A stretch of DNA of 64,000 nt, taken from assembly GCF_963676685.1 (NCBI RefSeq), contig NC_092356.1, positions 19,517,750 through 19,581,749 on the forward strand, read 5' to 3'. The DNA comes from Mytilus edulis. Lineage: Eukaryota; Mollusca; Bivalvia; Mytilida; Mytilidae. Below are positions 34,173-46,012 of the stretch, one piece after another. Within the stretch, counting starts at the first letter, position 1. Each line of letters begins with the position of its first letter. Both the position numbers and the translations under genes were made by a program. The notes beneath the pieces are model-generated. The model had not been told where the DNA came from. It worked only from the letters and a program-made list of their open reading frames with translations, and made no database searches.

Positions 34173-36998
34173 TCATACGAAAAGTGTCGGTTTTTTAAAC
34201 GAAAAGGAAGCAAAAGATAGAAGTGAAATTAAAAGTGATTGTACCATATTTATGCATTATTAATTTTTCGATATTTTCTAAGTAATAATGATGTGTATAA
34301 TTCACATAAAGCGTTGTATTTTACTTTCAAGAAAAAAAGTGGATACAAGATGTGCACTTCGATTAAATTGCAAAAACGTTTGAACAATTCCAAACCCAAA
34401 AAAGATAATCTTATTTTTAAAGTAAATAAGTTTTCTTAAGTCCTTTCTATTCTATTATCTAGATCTCTGCTCACTTCAAATGCACGTTTTAATATCATGA
34501 CATGATAGTATGTAGTCAAAACGATTCAAAGCAACTGCATTGGTTTTTTTAAAAATATCCATATAAAACACATTTCAATTATGTTGAATAAGAAAACAGA
34601 TTCGGTCCTCCTAGTAATACTAATGTAGATAACAGTTGCATAGTTTCTAAAACAGTTTCGTCTATCAATATTTGCAGCACAAATTCATTACTAATTATGA
34701 ATACAATATCACAATACGTCAATTGAACAAACAAACCCAAACACATTCATAGGTTTACTGTACGAAGATTATTTCAGGATAAAGACTTATATATGAGCAA
34801 TAGTAAATTACGATGTTCACCTTAATTTATAAATCCATCTGTTGTCTGTTGGAACACCACCACACTTGTCATGAGAGACAATAAATCATCGTCAACCTTT
34901 GACTCTTAAAAGGGTAGAAACATGTATGCATTGTAGTTAACTAATGCACGTCTGAGTGCATTACTTAACTTCTTTGGTTTACTCAGTTGAGATGTATCTT
35001 ATACACGTCAAATTTATTTCATGGCAATGTTCTCAACTGCATTCACCAGTGAACTCAAATTCTTATTCCGGCTGATTAATCGGCTTCTCGCTTCGGAAAT
35101 TTGATTCTTCGGGGCTGACGACCTTTTCATGCTTTGATGCTGTTTAATGTTTACAACACCGCTGTTTTGGTTTCAAAGACCAATGAGACTATATTTTTTA
35201 TATCTAGTTAAAAAAATCACACTTATCAGTTGCTCGAAGAAAATAATAGTTAAAAGGTAAAAAATCGTACGAAGTTAAAGAACATCGATGATCTAAAAGG
35301 TTTAACCAAACACAGAAAATTAGCTAATCTATCATCAGGAGGGAAAATCCTTCATATTTCGAATCATTTGAATTGTGTTTTACAGTTTCCTGTATTTCAT
35401 AAAGATGATCATATTAATGCTTGTTCAGGTCAACACGGGTGCTATGATAACTCGGCAAGCATATAGGTCAAATATCCTACTTTTATTGTATTTCCATGAA
35501 ATGAAATGATGGGTGTTGTTTTCTATGTTTCCATGGCAACATGAATTTTATGAACCAGGACCCAAAGTAGACAGACGGCGAGAATAAAACGAGGAGTACA
35601 TGTATTGAAAAAAAGCTTAATATATAAAATAAGCGGTTGCTAAACATGAAAAGATTTGCAATGTAAAATTATATGAATGGAACAAATCAGTTTGAACAGG
35701 TTTGATATTCATCAGACTGTTTCGAGGTTGAACAGAGTAGAGCCTAACAAGCTGCATAAAACAGTTTCGATGTCGACAAGGGGGTGTATCATATGCATAA
35801 TACAATAAAAACGAGTATATGGGCGACTCATCTGCGTCTATCGAATCTCAGTCGGAAGACAAAACATTAGAATGCAAGTGGAGAGTCATGAATTTTCATC
35901 TTTTCATTTATTACTAATTGCGCACAGTCTGGCTAGTACTCTCTATCTACGAGGTTGAAAACTACTTAACGTTATGATTTATTTTTACGTTCTATTGTAA
36001 ACCAATTTTTATATCTTCCTGAACTATTCATATCGGTGCTGTAATCCAACATAGAACCATCTATTTTACAGCGTAGATCCGAAGTTGGACTTTTTAGTAT
36101 CTTATTTTTGGTATGAACTATTGCTTGTTTTTTTTTTTTTTTTTTTGTATGTGTCTTTACTGTCTTTTGTTCCTGTATTTGATGTTTGGAATGCCGTTGT
36201 TTGTTAGTATTCTACTATTTAGTTTCTCGTTTCAGTTACTTTTAATTGAAATATTTTTCGTAGGGACCAATTTGTGGATTGAAAATAAATCGAGAATACT
36301 TGATTGAGTGCACTTGTAATAAGTTAGATCCCTTAATTCATTTTCACCCTGTCCACGTTAGCAAATATCAAATTTGAAACCTTTAAAATTAAAACTTATA
36401 TCGTCGTAGCAGATACAGATATATACGAAACAGTCACTTCAATGTTTTAATTGCCACTTAAGGGGGCTCGCGGGTCTAAATTAATTTTTTTTTTAAATTT
36501 AATATAGGATTTCTCTCTTTTTTTTCTTTTTATAAATGAACTGTATCTTATACTTAATAGAAAAATAGAATAATAACATTTGCACCAAAGGGAGGTAATT
36601 TGGAGGTTACCTGATAACAAAAGGATGATAAGGCTTACAACAATGTACAAGTAAAAAGAGTATTTATGTCAAGTATTCACTTTAGTATATTTAATTACTA
36701 CGTAAACATCTTGACAAAATTTGTATTTACTTTATACATTAGCGAATGAGGAAGAGTCTAGCGAATCTTGTATCTTCCGTGTTATGTAGATATCCCTTTT
36801 TATATAAGTTTTTATGCAACATATACGGTATCTGCTTGCAACGCATAGCTGATTTCTTCTTACTTTCATTATGTGGAAATATAAATTTCTTTCGTACATG
36901 GTTTCTCCTTTATGACCATCATATATGCGTTTATAAAGATTTAAAGGAAATATTTAACATTGCGTCGTAGATCTAAAATCAAATAAAAAAATTATTAA
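34173..36998. other. Gene-free stretch upstream of the lectin gene
   Basis: Contains a T-run near 36120-36145 and only short ORFs. At 36264-36300 a short piece (TNLWIENKSRILD after a TTTTCGTAG acceptor-like site) weakly resembles the start of lectin exon 4 and could be a dead remnant of the pseudogene above. The promoter of the lectin gene should lie just before 36999 but has no motif I can name. Confidence 0.4.
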
Positions 36999-39900
36999 AT
37001 GAAATTGTTGTTTGGTAAGATACTGTCTTTTCTGGCATATTCATGTTACGGAATTATGGTTTGTCAAAGTGCACAAAGATTTGTTGATGCTGACTATAAG
37101 GAGAGTGACATTAAAGATATGAAGCTGGAAGTTAGCGTAATGAAGGACAATTATCATACTCTACTACAGAGAGTTATCGAAAATGAGCAAGATATTTCCA
37201 CCCTAAAAGTTCAAAAACAAAAATTGGAAAATGAACTTGAAAACTCTAGGAAGTCATTTTCTTGTGAGATCGAAAGTTTGCGAGAGGACACTATACAGAA
37301 TGGACATGAACTGAACGAAACAATTCATTCCTGGACTACATATAATGAAACAATTAAAGACCTAAGTCACAATGTTAGTAAATTTAATAACAAATTAATG
37401 CTTCTAGGTATGTATCTTTAAAATTTGTGAATTATCCAATTTGGAAGTTTTTTATTATTCGTATACACGGTTTTCTAACGTCTTTAAGTTTATGCTAAAT
37501 AAGGATTAGAGATGTGTTTAATAGCTGAAAAAGTACTACAAAACAGCGGTTTATAACAACCAAATGTCTATCAAAACAAAAGCGTAATAACATTGAGAAT
37601 GGAAATGGGGAACAGATCAATGAGAGAACAACCCGACCAAAGAGTAGACAACCGAGAGAAATCTCCTTAGAAACTATCGAAATATAAATCTAATAACTTT
37701 ACTTTATGAATTCAGCACACATAGCATGATAACTCGTATCATTAGGGTTCGTCTGTGATTTTTGCATGTTTGAAGCATCAAATAAAGAGCCTGGGATCCG
37801 GACTCACTGCTCGACAGATGTGATGTAAGGCAAAGGCTTAGTCAGTTTTCAAGGCCGACACGAAACATTAAGGGTACAAAATATATTCTCTGGTACAAAA
37901 CTGTAGCTATCTAAGCTAAATGACAAAATTGTATCTGCAAAATTGTGGACATGGGCTTTTGCATATTATGATGCTTCCTTTTTGGATTTTAAATTCATTT
38001 TGTAAGGTCATACGTGAAGACAAGATCCAGTTTAAGAACAATTGAAGTTAATGTAACTTCTACTAGATATTTTGTAAATTTAATGTAAAGGTTTAGTTTT
38101 TGATACAACGTGACGATAAATCCTATAAAAAGACGTAAATGTTATATGAACGATATGTTTTGTTTTCAGTAACGAATAATCTAATAAATATCAAATACAA
38201 CAAACTAAACATCTGTCTATACTTTTTGACATTTTTGGTTTATAAGCATTTAATCAATAGTAAAAAGATTTTTGATTTTCAAATATGTTGGCCTCCGGCA
38301 TCACTGAGGAGACATTAGTCGTCGAAATGCGAATCTGATGTTGTGTCATTGGTATAGTTGATAATATTTTTCATTAACCAAGACTGTTTTTGCATTGTAA
38401 ATAGACCCAGCAGAGGGTACAACATATTGCCGAAGCGGATGGATAAGAAGTGACGACTTTGGTGCGTGCTATTTTTTCAGTGACGAAACAATGTCGTGGA
38501 ACGATGCACATGTAATTATAACATAGATTTAAGAAGATGTGGTATGACTATGATAATGAGTCGACTTTCCATTTAAATCACAATATGTAAAGGTAAACCA
38601 TTTTAGATCAAAGTAAGGCATTCAACACATAGCCTTGGCTCACAACAAGTTATATAGGGCCCTAACAATGACAAGTATACAACCATTCAAACAAGAAATC
38701 CAACGGCCTAATTTATTAAAAAAAACAAGAAACGAGAAACATGTATGAACCGCATCAAAACACGACAACAACTGAACATTAGGTTCCTGACTTAGGACAG
38801 ATGCAAATAAATGCGGGATTAAACGTTTTAATAGGCGTCAACCTTAACCCTAATAAGAAACAACAATGCAACATCACATCATGGACAGTCAAAGAAGAAA
38901 TGACTTGTTCAATGCCAAAATAAAAGTATCAACAGGCGGTAGGACAGTTAGGAGTCAACCTTGTGATAAATATGTATACTTTTATGTACAGATAGAGTAG
39001 CCTCTATATAGAAACTAGCTGGGATGTCACAATATGAAGCCTTGCTACTCTTTCTTGCATTTGAATGCTTCCTGACGTATGTTCCAGTTGAAAATTTGGT
39101 TTCGTTCGTTAGAGCTTGGACAATATATTTTTTAAGACATAAGTATGCAAAAATTTGAAAAAGAATTAACAGTGAAGGGCACAAGACTATGTGAAAGACA
39201 TCATTCAGACTTGTGTTTTATTTACAACTGGCAAGCGTTTGCATACATAAGATTTCTACGTGGTGGTCAATCAAGGTAGTGTCAAACTAATATATCATTT
39301 TTGTTTTAAACATCGTGCCTTTATGGCTAAGCGCAATAATATGTCCATGTCTGTATGAAATGACTAAGACGTCTTCCATCCTTGGTACACATCGAAGTTT
39401 TTCATTTTTGTTTTTGTCGTTTTTTTGCTTGGCATTGTCATTTTAGGGCTAAACAAATATATACATCTATATACATTTAATCATAGTTATAGACTATTTC
39501 AAAATATTTTTTTTCGAAATTTAATGTAACTGTGTTTTGTAGGAGCAATGCAGAAAACAGAACGGATCACTTGCAGATATCTTTTCCGAAAATGAAGCTG
39601 TGTGGCTGGCTGATTCCATACGTAATCATAAAGGTATTTATGTTTTGTATGCAGTGTTTGTCTTATTTGAAATAGTTATGAAGCATTCATTACCGACTGT
39701 ACACTATAGATAAATTGACAACATGTACAATGTGATTGAATGTCACCTTTGGTAAACTATTCGCCAATCTCAGCTGCAGGACGCCTCAGTGTGCTGGAAT
39801 CTCGCTGCATTGATGACCTGTTGGTGACCTTCTGCTGCTGTCTGTTATATAGTCGGGTTGTTGTCTCTTTGACACATTCCCCATTTTCTTTCTCAATTTT

Positions 39901-41490
39901 ATTTGATTGTTTTTTAAAGTGTTGAAAAAAGAGAGCAGACACCCATTCGTCTCAACTCGGCCGATTCCGTACTCTCATCCTACCTCGTCCGTTATACGTA
40001 GGTTTCAATTACTGATCTCCTGTAAAGGAGGGGAATAAAGTATTAAAAATATTAGCACTAGCAGTAAACCATTCATCTTCCGGCGGTGAAATGTAAGGCG
40101 TAGACACATATCGCATACCGTACGTAGTACAGCCGAAGGGTTAGAAGGAAAGTAGCGGATTATACCGAAGATTACCGAATGAGAAGACACCTATCCTTGT
40201 TCTCCCCCCTGCAATGTCTGACACGCCCTTGTCTTATATTCGTAATTAAATATTTATCGTAGACTATCATATTAAAAATCAGCTGAATATGTGAAGGTGT
40301 AAAGGAAAGTGTGTATAACTGTTATTTTCACAAAATTTATATGTTCAAAGCCCTTAATTTTAGCAAAAAATTAACGAAGAGGAACAAAACGTTAACTTGA
40401 AATGTCATTTGCCATAGTTGACCCACAAACGCAAAATCAGCTCAATATGATATGAAGGTGTTTTGTAAAAAAAAGTCCGTATAAGTACTACTATTCAATT
40501 TAGACGAAAAATCAATGGAGCGGAACAAAACGTAAACTTGATCTGTTATTCGTCATGGTCGACTCAAATACTTAAAATCTGCTCAATATGTGATAGGGTA
40601 TGTAAACAAAAGTCGGAATTACTAATATTTTCATGAAATTTAAATCAAATCCAATACCCCTAATTTCGCCATTATCAGAGGAGCGGAACCAAAAGTTAAT
40701 TCGAACTGTAACTCATCCTAGAAAGCCTTTACCATTATAACATTGATGAATGTACTCTTTCTTTACCGTATATTGAAGTAAAATGCGATACAAAATAGAT
40801 ATAGGAAGATGTGGTATGGGACAACTCTTCATCCAAGTCACAATATATAAAAGTAAACCATTATAGGACAAGGTACGATCTTAAAAACGGATCCTTGGCT
40901 CACACCAAACATCAAGTTATAACGGGCCTCAAAAAATTATAAGTGTAAGACCATTCTAAAGGAAAACCAACGGTCTAATATATATGTACATAAAAATGAG
41001 AAACGAGAAACACTTAGGAACCGCATAAACAAACGACAACTACTGAACATCAAATTCCTGGAATAGGACAGGTGCAAACAATTGCAGCGGGATTAAACGT
41101 TTTAATGGTATCAAACCTTCTCCCTGCTCTGAAACAAGAGTGTAACATCACAACATAGAAAGACACAAAAGTTTTTCATATAGATTTAACAATTATTGTT
41201 AAAAGTGCCTTGACTGTCCCTCTGTTATTTCCCGCCAACCTTTAGTACTTTTTGTTTTCCTAATTGCAGGAACTGAATTCTGGATTGGTGGGAAAAGACA
41301 AGATGATGTGTACCAATGGGTTACCTTTGATGGCAAAACAAAAGATATGAACTACACAAGATGGGCACAAGGAGAACCTAACGGATTTGGTTCTTATTGT
41401 GTCGAAATTGATAAACGTTTTCAGTATAAATGGAATGATTCTGCTTGTGTGTGGTCTCAACATTTCATATGCAAGTTATATTTGACATAA
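36999..41490 (+). CDS. Secreted C-type lectin with coiled-coil stalk, four exons
   Basis: Proposed CDS: join 36999-37407, 38405-38511, 39543-39633, 41270-41490; 828 nt, 275 residues. Every junction has GT/AG ends, and the phases agree (1, 0, 1). Residues 1-27 are a signal-like hydrophobic start; about 30-135 form a coiled coil with N-glycosylation sites. The C-type lectin domain (137-275) is the long form with six cysteines: likely pairs 145-158, 175-270 and 246-262. It has GW(149), CYFFS, SWNDAH, FWIGG (206-210), the Ca2+/sugar motif EPN at 238-240 and WND at 257-259. EPN in this family usually accompanies binding of mannose, GlcNAc or fucose; actual specificity is not known. Role is inferred as secreted carbohydrate recognition in immunity or feeding, perhaps oligomerised through the stalk. 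Introns hold several repeats. Close remnants lie at 29059 and 3895. Confidence 0.9.
38525..38895 (+). repeat. Family B copy in lectin intron 2
   Basis: AAGAAGATGTGGTATGACTA, then GAAACGAGAAACATG, CAACAACTGAACATTAGG and GGGATTAAACGTTTTAAT. It aligns end to end with 40795-41165. It begins about 14 bp after the exon 2 donor. Confidence 0.75.
39730..39925 (+). repeat. Dispersed mussel-type repeat (family H) in lectin intron 3
   Basis: TGGTGACCTTCTGCTGCTG, GTCGGGTTGTTGTCTCTTTG, ACACATTCCCCATTTTC, TCTCAATTTTAT. The tail in reverse (ATAAAATTGAGAATGGAAATGG type) recurs near 6712, 37600 and 50030, supporting a dispersed family. Confidence 0.6.
40250..40720 (+). repeat. Three-copy ~150-bp tandem repeat in lectin intron 3
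   Basis: Units share ATCAGCTCAATATG, GTGAAGGTGT and GGAGCGGAACAAAACGT-type blocks, starting near 40278, 40437 and 40578. They are divergent, so the array is old. Confidence 0.65.
40795..41165 (+). repeat. Family B copy in lectin intron 3
   Basis: TATAGGAAGATGTGGTATGG, CCAAGTCACAATATATAAA, GAGAAACGAGAAACAC, GGGATTAAACGTTTTAAT. It is homologous to 38525-38895. It ends about 100 bp before exon 4. Confidence 0.75.
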
Positions 41491-41682
41491 AGAGTCGGTT
41501 TAACGTGGAAACAAACACCTTGACTAAAATTATTTTGGCTCGTTTAATGTTCTTCAAATTTTGACAGAATTTTTACTTTGACCCTTTGAATTAAATATAT
41601 ATATATCTATAAAAAAAAAATCAGGAAAAAAAATCCTTGGATATACAGCTGTTTCACAAATTACTAACTTTGATCATTGATC

Positions 41683-41862
41683 ATTTTGTAGATTTAGAAC
41701 CGTAAATTACAAGCTCCCAATTGAATCTGGTAGATGGAAAAACATACCCAGAGAAAATCGAACATGTAACTTGTGTGATCGAAATGAAATTGGAGATGAA
41801 TTTCATTATATTTTGTAATGTACATATATTTTAGAAGAAAGGAAAGAATGTAAAGATGAAAA
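41683..41862 (+). pseudogene. LINE ORF2 C-terminal zinc-finger fragment
   Basis: Translation gives TVNYKLPIESGRWKNIPREN, then RTCNLCDRNEIGDEFHYIL, a stop, then EERKECK. This is the cysteine-histidine tail found after the RT in several LINE clades. The rest of the element is absent. It directly abuts the first SINE copy. Confidence 0.72.
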
Positions 41863-41864
41863 AT

Positions 41865-42066
41865 CCAACAATGTTAGATCTGTAAATTTGCTTTTGCAAA
41901 TTTTTGGTTCTTCCCTCGCCGGGATTCGAACCCATGCTACTGTGATATCGTGACACCAAATCGCCTGCACTGCAGCCGTCCCGCTAGACCACACGACCAC
42001 CTGGGCTCTCAAAAAAAGAGCTTTCGGTGGGCATGTGTTACCTTTCCACGTCAGTTTTAATCTGAT
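41865..42066 (-). mobile_element. tRNA-like SINE head, upstream copy of the 440-bp unit
   Basis: The minus strand contains box A TGGTCTAGCGG and box B GGTTCGAATCC about 50 bp apart, a spacing that fits class II (Leu/Ser-like) tRNAs with a long variable arm. The 3' tail includes CAAATTTACAGATCTAACAT. This copy stops where the inverted arm at 42061 begins. Confidence 0.7.
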
Positions 42067-42099
42067 TTTTTTTTATAGATATATATATATTTAATTCAA

Positions 42100-42148
42100 A
42101 GGGTCAAAATAAATATATACTTTGTATATATATATATATATATTATAT
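42100..42148. repeat. AT dinucleotide microsatellite
   Basis: A run of TA repeats at the junction between the inverted arm and the tandem array. Confidence 0.8.
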
Positions 42149-42149
42149 A

Positions 42150-43365
42150 ACTCGTCTAAACATCAACCCAACAATGTTAGATCTGTAAATTTGCTTTCGC
42201 AAATTTTTGGTTCTTCCCTCGCCGGGATTCGAACCCATGCTACTGTGATATCGTGACACCAAATCGCCTGCACTGCAGCCGTCCCGCTAGACCACACGAC
42301 CACCTGGGCTCTCAAAAAAGAGCTTTCGCTGGCCGTGTGTTACCTTTCCACGTCAGTTTTAATCTAGCGGCGTACTGCAGTACATGATATATAAGGCATG
42401 AAGATGTTATTGTTACAGATCAGCTAAATTATCTATAGTAAAGGATCCTACAAATGAATGTAAGATACAGTCACAGAAAATAATTATATTTATAAGTACG
42501 TCTGAGTCAGTGACAACCCTACAACAGATGTATCCATCGGATCGCCATCAATGATGGTGATACATGGCTGTGTACATAATGTATATACAACTCGTCTAAA
42601 CATCAACCCAACAATGTTAGATCTGTAAATTTGCTTTCGCAAATTTTTGGTTCTTCCCTCGCCGGGATTCGAACCCATGCTACTGTGATATCGTGACACC
42701 AAATCGCCTGCACTGCAGCCGTCCCGCTAGACCACACGACCACCTGGGCTCTCAAAAAAGAGCTTTCGCTGGCCGTGTGTTACCTTTCCACGTCAGTTTT
42801 AATCTAGCGGCGTACTGCAGTACATGATATATAAGGCATGAAGATGTTATTGTTACAGATCAGCTAAATTATCTATAGTAAAGGATCCTACAAATGAATG
42901 TAAGATACAGTCACAGAAAATAATTATATTTATAAGTACGTCTGAGTCAGTGACAATCCTACAACAGATGTATCCATCGGATCGCCATCAATGATGGTGA
43001 TACATGGCTGTGTACATAATGTATATACAACTCGTCTAAACATCAACCAAACAATGTTAGATCTGTAAATTTGCTTTCGCAAATTTTTGGTTCTTCCCTC
43101 GCCGGGATTCAAACCCATGCTACTGTGATATCGTGACACCAAATCGCCTGCACTGCAGCCGTCCCGCTAGACCACACGACCACCTGGGCTCTCAAAAAAA
43201 GAGCTTTCGCTGGCCGTGTGTTACCTTTCCACGTCAGTTTTAATCTAGCGGCGTACTGCAGTACATGATATATAAGGCATGAAGATGTTATTGTTACAGA
43301 TCAGCTAAATTATCTATAGTAAAGGATCCTACAAATAAATGTAAGATACAGTCACAGAAAATAAA
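42150..43365 (-). repeat. Tandem array with 440-bp period containing tRNA-like SINE heads
   Basis: ACAATGTTAGATCTG starts at 42171, 42611 and 43051, an exact 440-bp period; the third unit is cut off near 43365. Each unit has, on the minus strand, a tRNA-like head (42220-42310, 42660-42750, 43100-43190) followed by a tail, plus a linker with TGTACTGCAGTACGCCGC and TATCCATCGGATCGCC. Units are nearly identical (one or two changes each), so the array is young or homogenised. The third unit has a mutated box B (GGTTTGAATCC). Confidence 0.88.
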
Positions 43366-43528
43366 AAGAAGCTTAATTAGTATTTACCCCCATGGTATGA
43401 AGAACTTGTCACAATATGGTTAACAACAATAGTAACAAAAGATATTTACATTTGACCAAATAGGTCAGAATCTCAAATTTTTCCATCCAGGAAAAACTCA
43501 ATTTTTCCATTGCAGTTACCACACTTGA

Positions 43529-43643
43529 TTTAAGAATCGACTCAGCTCGATAAAGTACTTATACTTCATCATTAAATCTCCCCTCAATTTAAGAATCGAC
43601 TAAGCTCGATGAAGTATTTATACTTCATCATTAAATCTCCATC
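43529..43643 (+). repeat. Short tandem duplication, ~60-bp unit
   Basis: TTTAAGAATCGACT(C/A)AGCTCGAT, then AAGTA(C/T)TTATACTTCATC and ATTAAATCTCC, repeated twice back to back. Confidence 0.8.
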
Positions 43644-44984
43644 AGGGAATTTATATAAAAAAAACATGCTTTAAAAATAGTGTTTCTCTCCACTTTCGTG
43701 TATGTATCATTTGATTTATTATATGATATGATATTTGTAATTTTTTCTGAATACCCATTTATCTGTTAACATGTTGAACTTCGACCCCGGGTTCAACCGG
43801 GGTTAAACCGATTCACTCAAATGTAATTCTTAGTGAAGTATACTGGCAACTTCTTTTATTGTCATGCTTCTGCATATTTACTTTTATTTACGCTGAACAT
43901 TAGTAAAATTTAATTCTAAACAAATTTTATTACGTCAAGCAATAGGAGTAAGAATATTTCGCGCCCAAACAAGAAAATAACCTCCGTCATCAGTGTTTTA
44001 TCGTAATCTTTCTGTCATTTTATTTAAATATCTTTTAATACTATAGAGTAATTTTGGTAAGTAATACTTATTAATGTTAAGGTTCCCCAGAGGTGGCTCT
44101 CTAGACCTTCTTGACAGTCAATTTATACCCATTTATCAATAATGTCAACCCAGTCGATTGGTGTCATGGGTGAAGATCTTATTTATTTGATGAACTAATT
44201 TCTTTATTTACTTTACATGCAATATTTTTATATCATTTGATAACCAATAACATTTACTTTTCATGTTTACATGATGAATGGGTTATTTATGGGTGAATTG
44301 TATAGTGTATTTAATTAAGGGCCATGCAAATTGGTGACCTCAGTGCTTGATCACGTGACATTATTATTTGTAAACAATCGCAAGTGTTTGAATTATTCCA
44401 TTTTCCATACAAATAAAGTACAATCAATCTTATATTTAACAATTTAATAATATTTTGGTTTCTGTTTGTTGGTTTGCCAATCAGTATAGTCATAGTTAAA
44501 TAGACGCAACATTGGTCATCATTTAACCTAAGTCTGAAAGTGAAAAGATGACTCAACTCTCCTTGTTATAATTTGTGTTCACTTTTATACCCCCATAATT
44601 TGAAGAGCATCAACTGTCCTCGAACACTACGTCAACCCCCTCTCTTCCCCTTTTCCCTCCAATTTTGCTCAAAACTCATGCTCATAGTCCAACGGCTGTT
44701 ATATGATTTTGACATTTCAATTATTATTTTCATATTGAACACATCCAACCATTCTGATTCAGCATTCATGTATTGGCATCTTAAATGAGCAAGGTGTTAG
44801 ATTATGTGTTCCTGTACTCCATATTGATATTTGTTTGTCATTACTGCAATACTGGACATCACACAGGTTCCCATAAAATTTTGACGTCACATTACAAATT
44901 AAAATGTATCTGAAGCCATAGGGGCTTTTATACGCTCGTCTAAGACGGGACGTTCGATGGTATACCATTGTCCATCTGTCCGTC
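43644..44984. other. No supportable gene
   Basis: AT-rich spacer with ORFs below 85 codons, none with a domain. Confidence 0.45.
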
Positions 44985-45560
44985 GGTCGTCCACGTTTCG
45001 GACAATTACTGAAAAACGCTCCCATCAACTTTGATGAAACTGTGTTGCATTGTTTATACATGTATCTATGGACGTAAGCGCCCTTTCGATTTTTATAAAT
45101 TCTAGATTTTTCGTTTCCATGTTATTTAAAAGTTTTATCCTTAAAAAAAGGGGATTTCCCAGTTTTCGTACAATAACTCAAACATGCTTCCACCAAGTTT
45201 TATGAAACTTTGTTGCATTGTTTATATATCTATTGATGTAAGCTCCCTTTCGATTTTTATAAATTACAGATTTTTCGTTTCCATGTTATGAAAATTTATC
45301 CTTAAAAAAGGGGAATTTCAAGTTTTCGTACAATAACTCAAAAATGCTTCCATCAACTTTAATGAAACTTTGGTGAATTGTTTATATACATTGACGTATA
45401 TATGCTCCCTTTCAGTTTTCATAAATTGCAGATTTTGCGTTTCCGTACTATGAATTTTTATGCTTAAAAAAGAGGTGATTTTCCAGTTTTTGCACAATCA
45501 CTTATAAACACTTTCACAAACATTTATGAAACTTTGTTGAATTGTTAATATCTACTTAGG
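44985..45560 (+). repeat. Tandem repeat, ~165-bp unit, about 3.5 copies
   Basis: Units share CAACTTTGATGAAACTTTG, TTGCATTGTTTATAT, GCTCCCTTTCGATTTTTATA and TTTTTCGTTTCCATG, repeating near 45020, 45195, 45355 and 45520. Divergence rises toward the right end. Confidence 0.75.
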
Positions 45561-45603
45561 TATTTATATAGTAGGAAATGATTGAATATACTATTTGTTT
45601 TCG

Positions 45604-46012
45604 TTGAAAAAAAAAGAAAAAAAAAGATATGGTATGACTGCCCATGAAACAACTGTTAAAAAGAGACCAAATGACACAAAAATTTACAACTATTGGTCAC
45701 CGAACGGCCGTCAACAATAGGCAAAGCCTATACCGCATGGTCAGCTAGATTAGGACCTAAAATGACAAACGTAAAGCAATTCTTCAAACGAGAAAACTAA
45801 TGGCCTAACGTATGTACAAAAATGAACGAACAACAAATATGTTACACATCAACAAACAACAACAACTGAATTACTGGCTCCTGACTTGGAACAAGCACAT
45901 ACATACATAATTTGGCTGGGTTATACATGTTAGCGGGATCCCAACCCTCCCCTAACCTGGGACAATGATGCAACATTACAACATAAGAACGAACTATAAA
46001 ACATCTACTGAA
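45604..46012 (+). repeat. Family A, longest copy
   Basis: A-rich head, GATATGGTATGACTGCCC, CAGCTAGATTAGGACC, GAGAAAACTAATGGCC, CAACAACTGAATTACTGGCT, GTTAGCGGGATCCCAACC and ACAACATAAGAACGAACT. About 410 bp, which sets the probable full length of the family. No ORF. Confidence 0.8.

Larger units (their letters stand above)
41573..42112. repeat. Inverted repeat pair flanking a LINE tail and a SINE head
   Basis: 41573-41624 (TTTGACCCTTTGAATTAAAT, then an AT run and ATCTATAAAAAAAAAATCAG) is almost perfectly inverted at 42061-42112. The arms are about 50 bp and enclose about 440 bp. Confidence 0.75.

Noticed and set aside
36264-36300. Possible fourth exon of the lectin pseudogene
   Set aside because: Only about a dozen residues around a WI dipeptide match and a stop follows at once. 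The similarity may be chance, so it was mentioned but not called.
42490-43142. Two nearly identical 70-codon minus-strand ORFs
   Set aside because: They lie within the tandem SINE array and run through the tRNA-like head, so they are repeat-derived.
42220-43190. Cluster of tRNA-Leu or tRNA-Ser genes in the tandem array
   Set aside because: Boxes and a long variable-arm-like region are present, but acceptor ends do not pair convincingly and each head is part of a larger 440-bp unit. A tRNA scan would be decisive.
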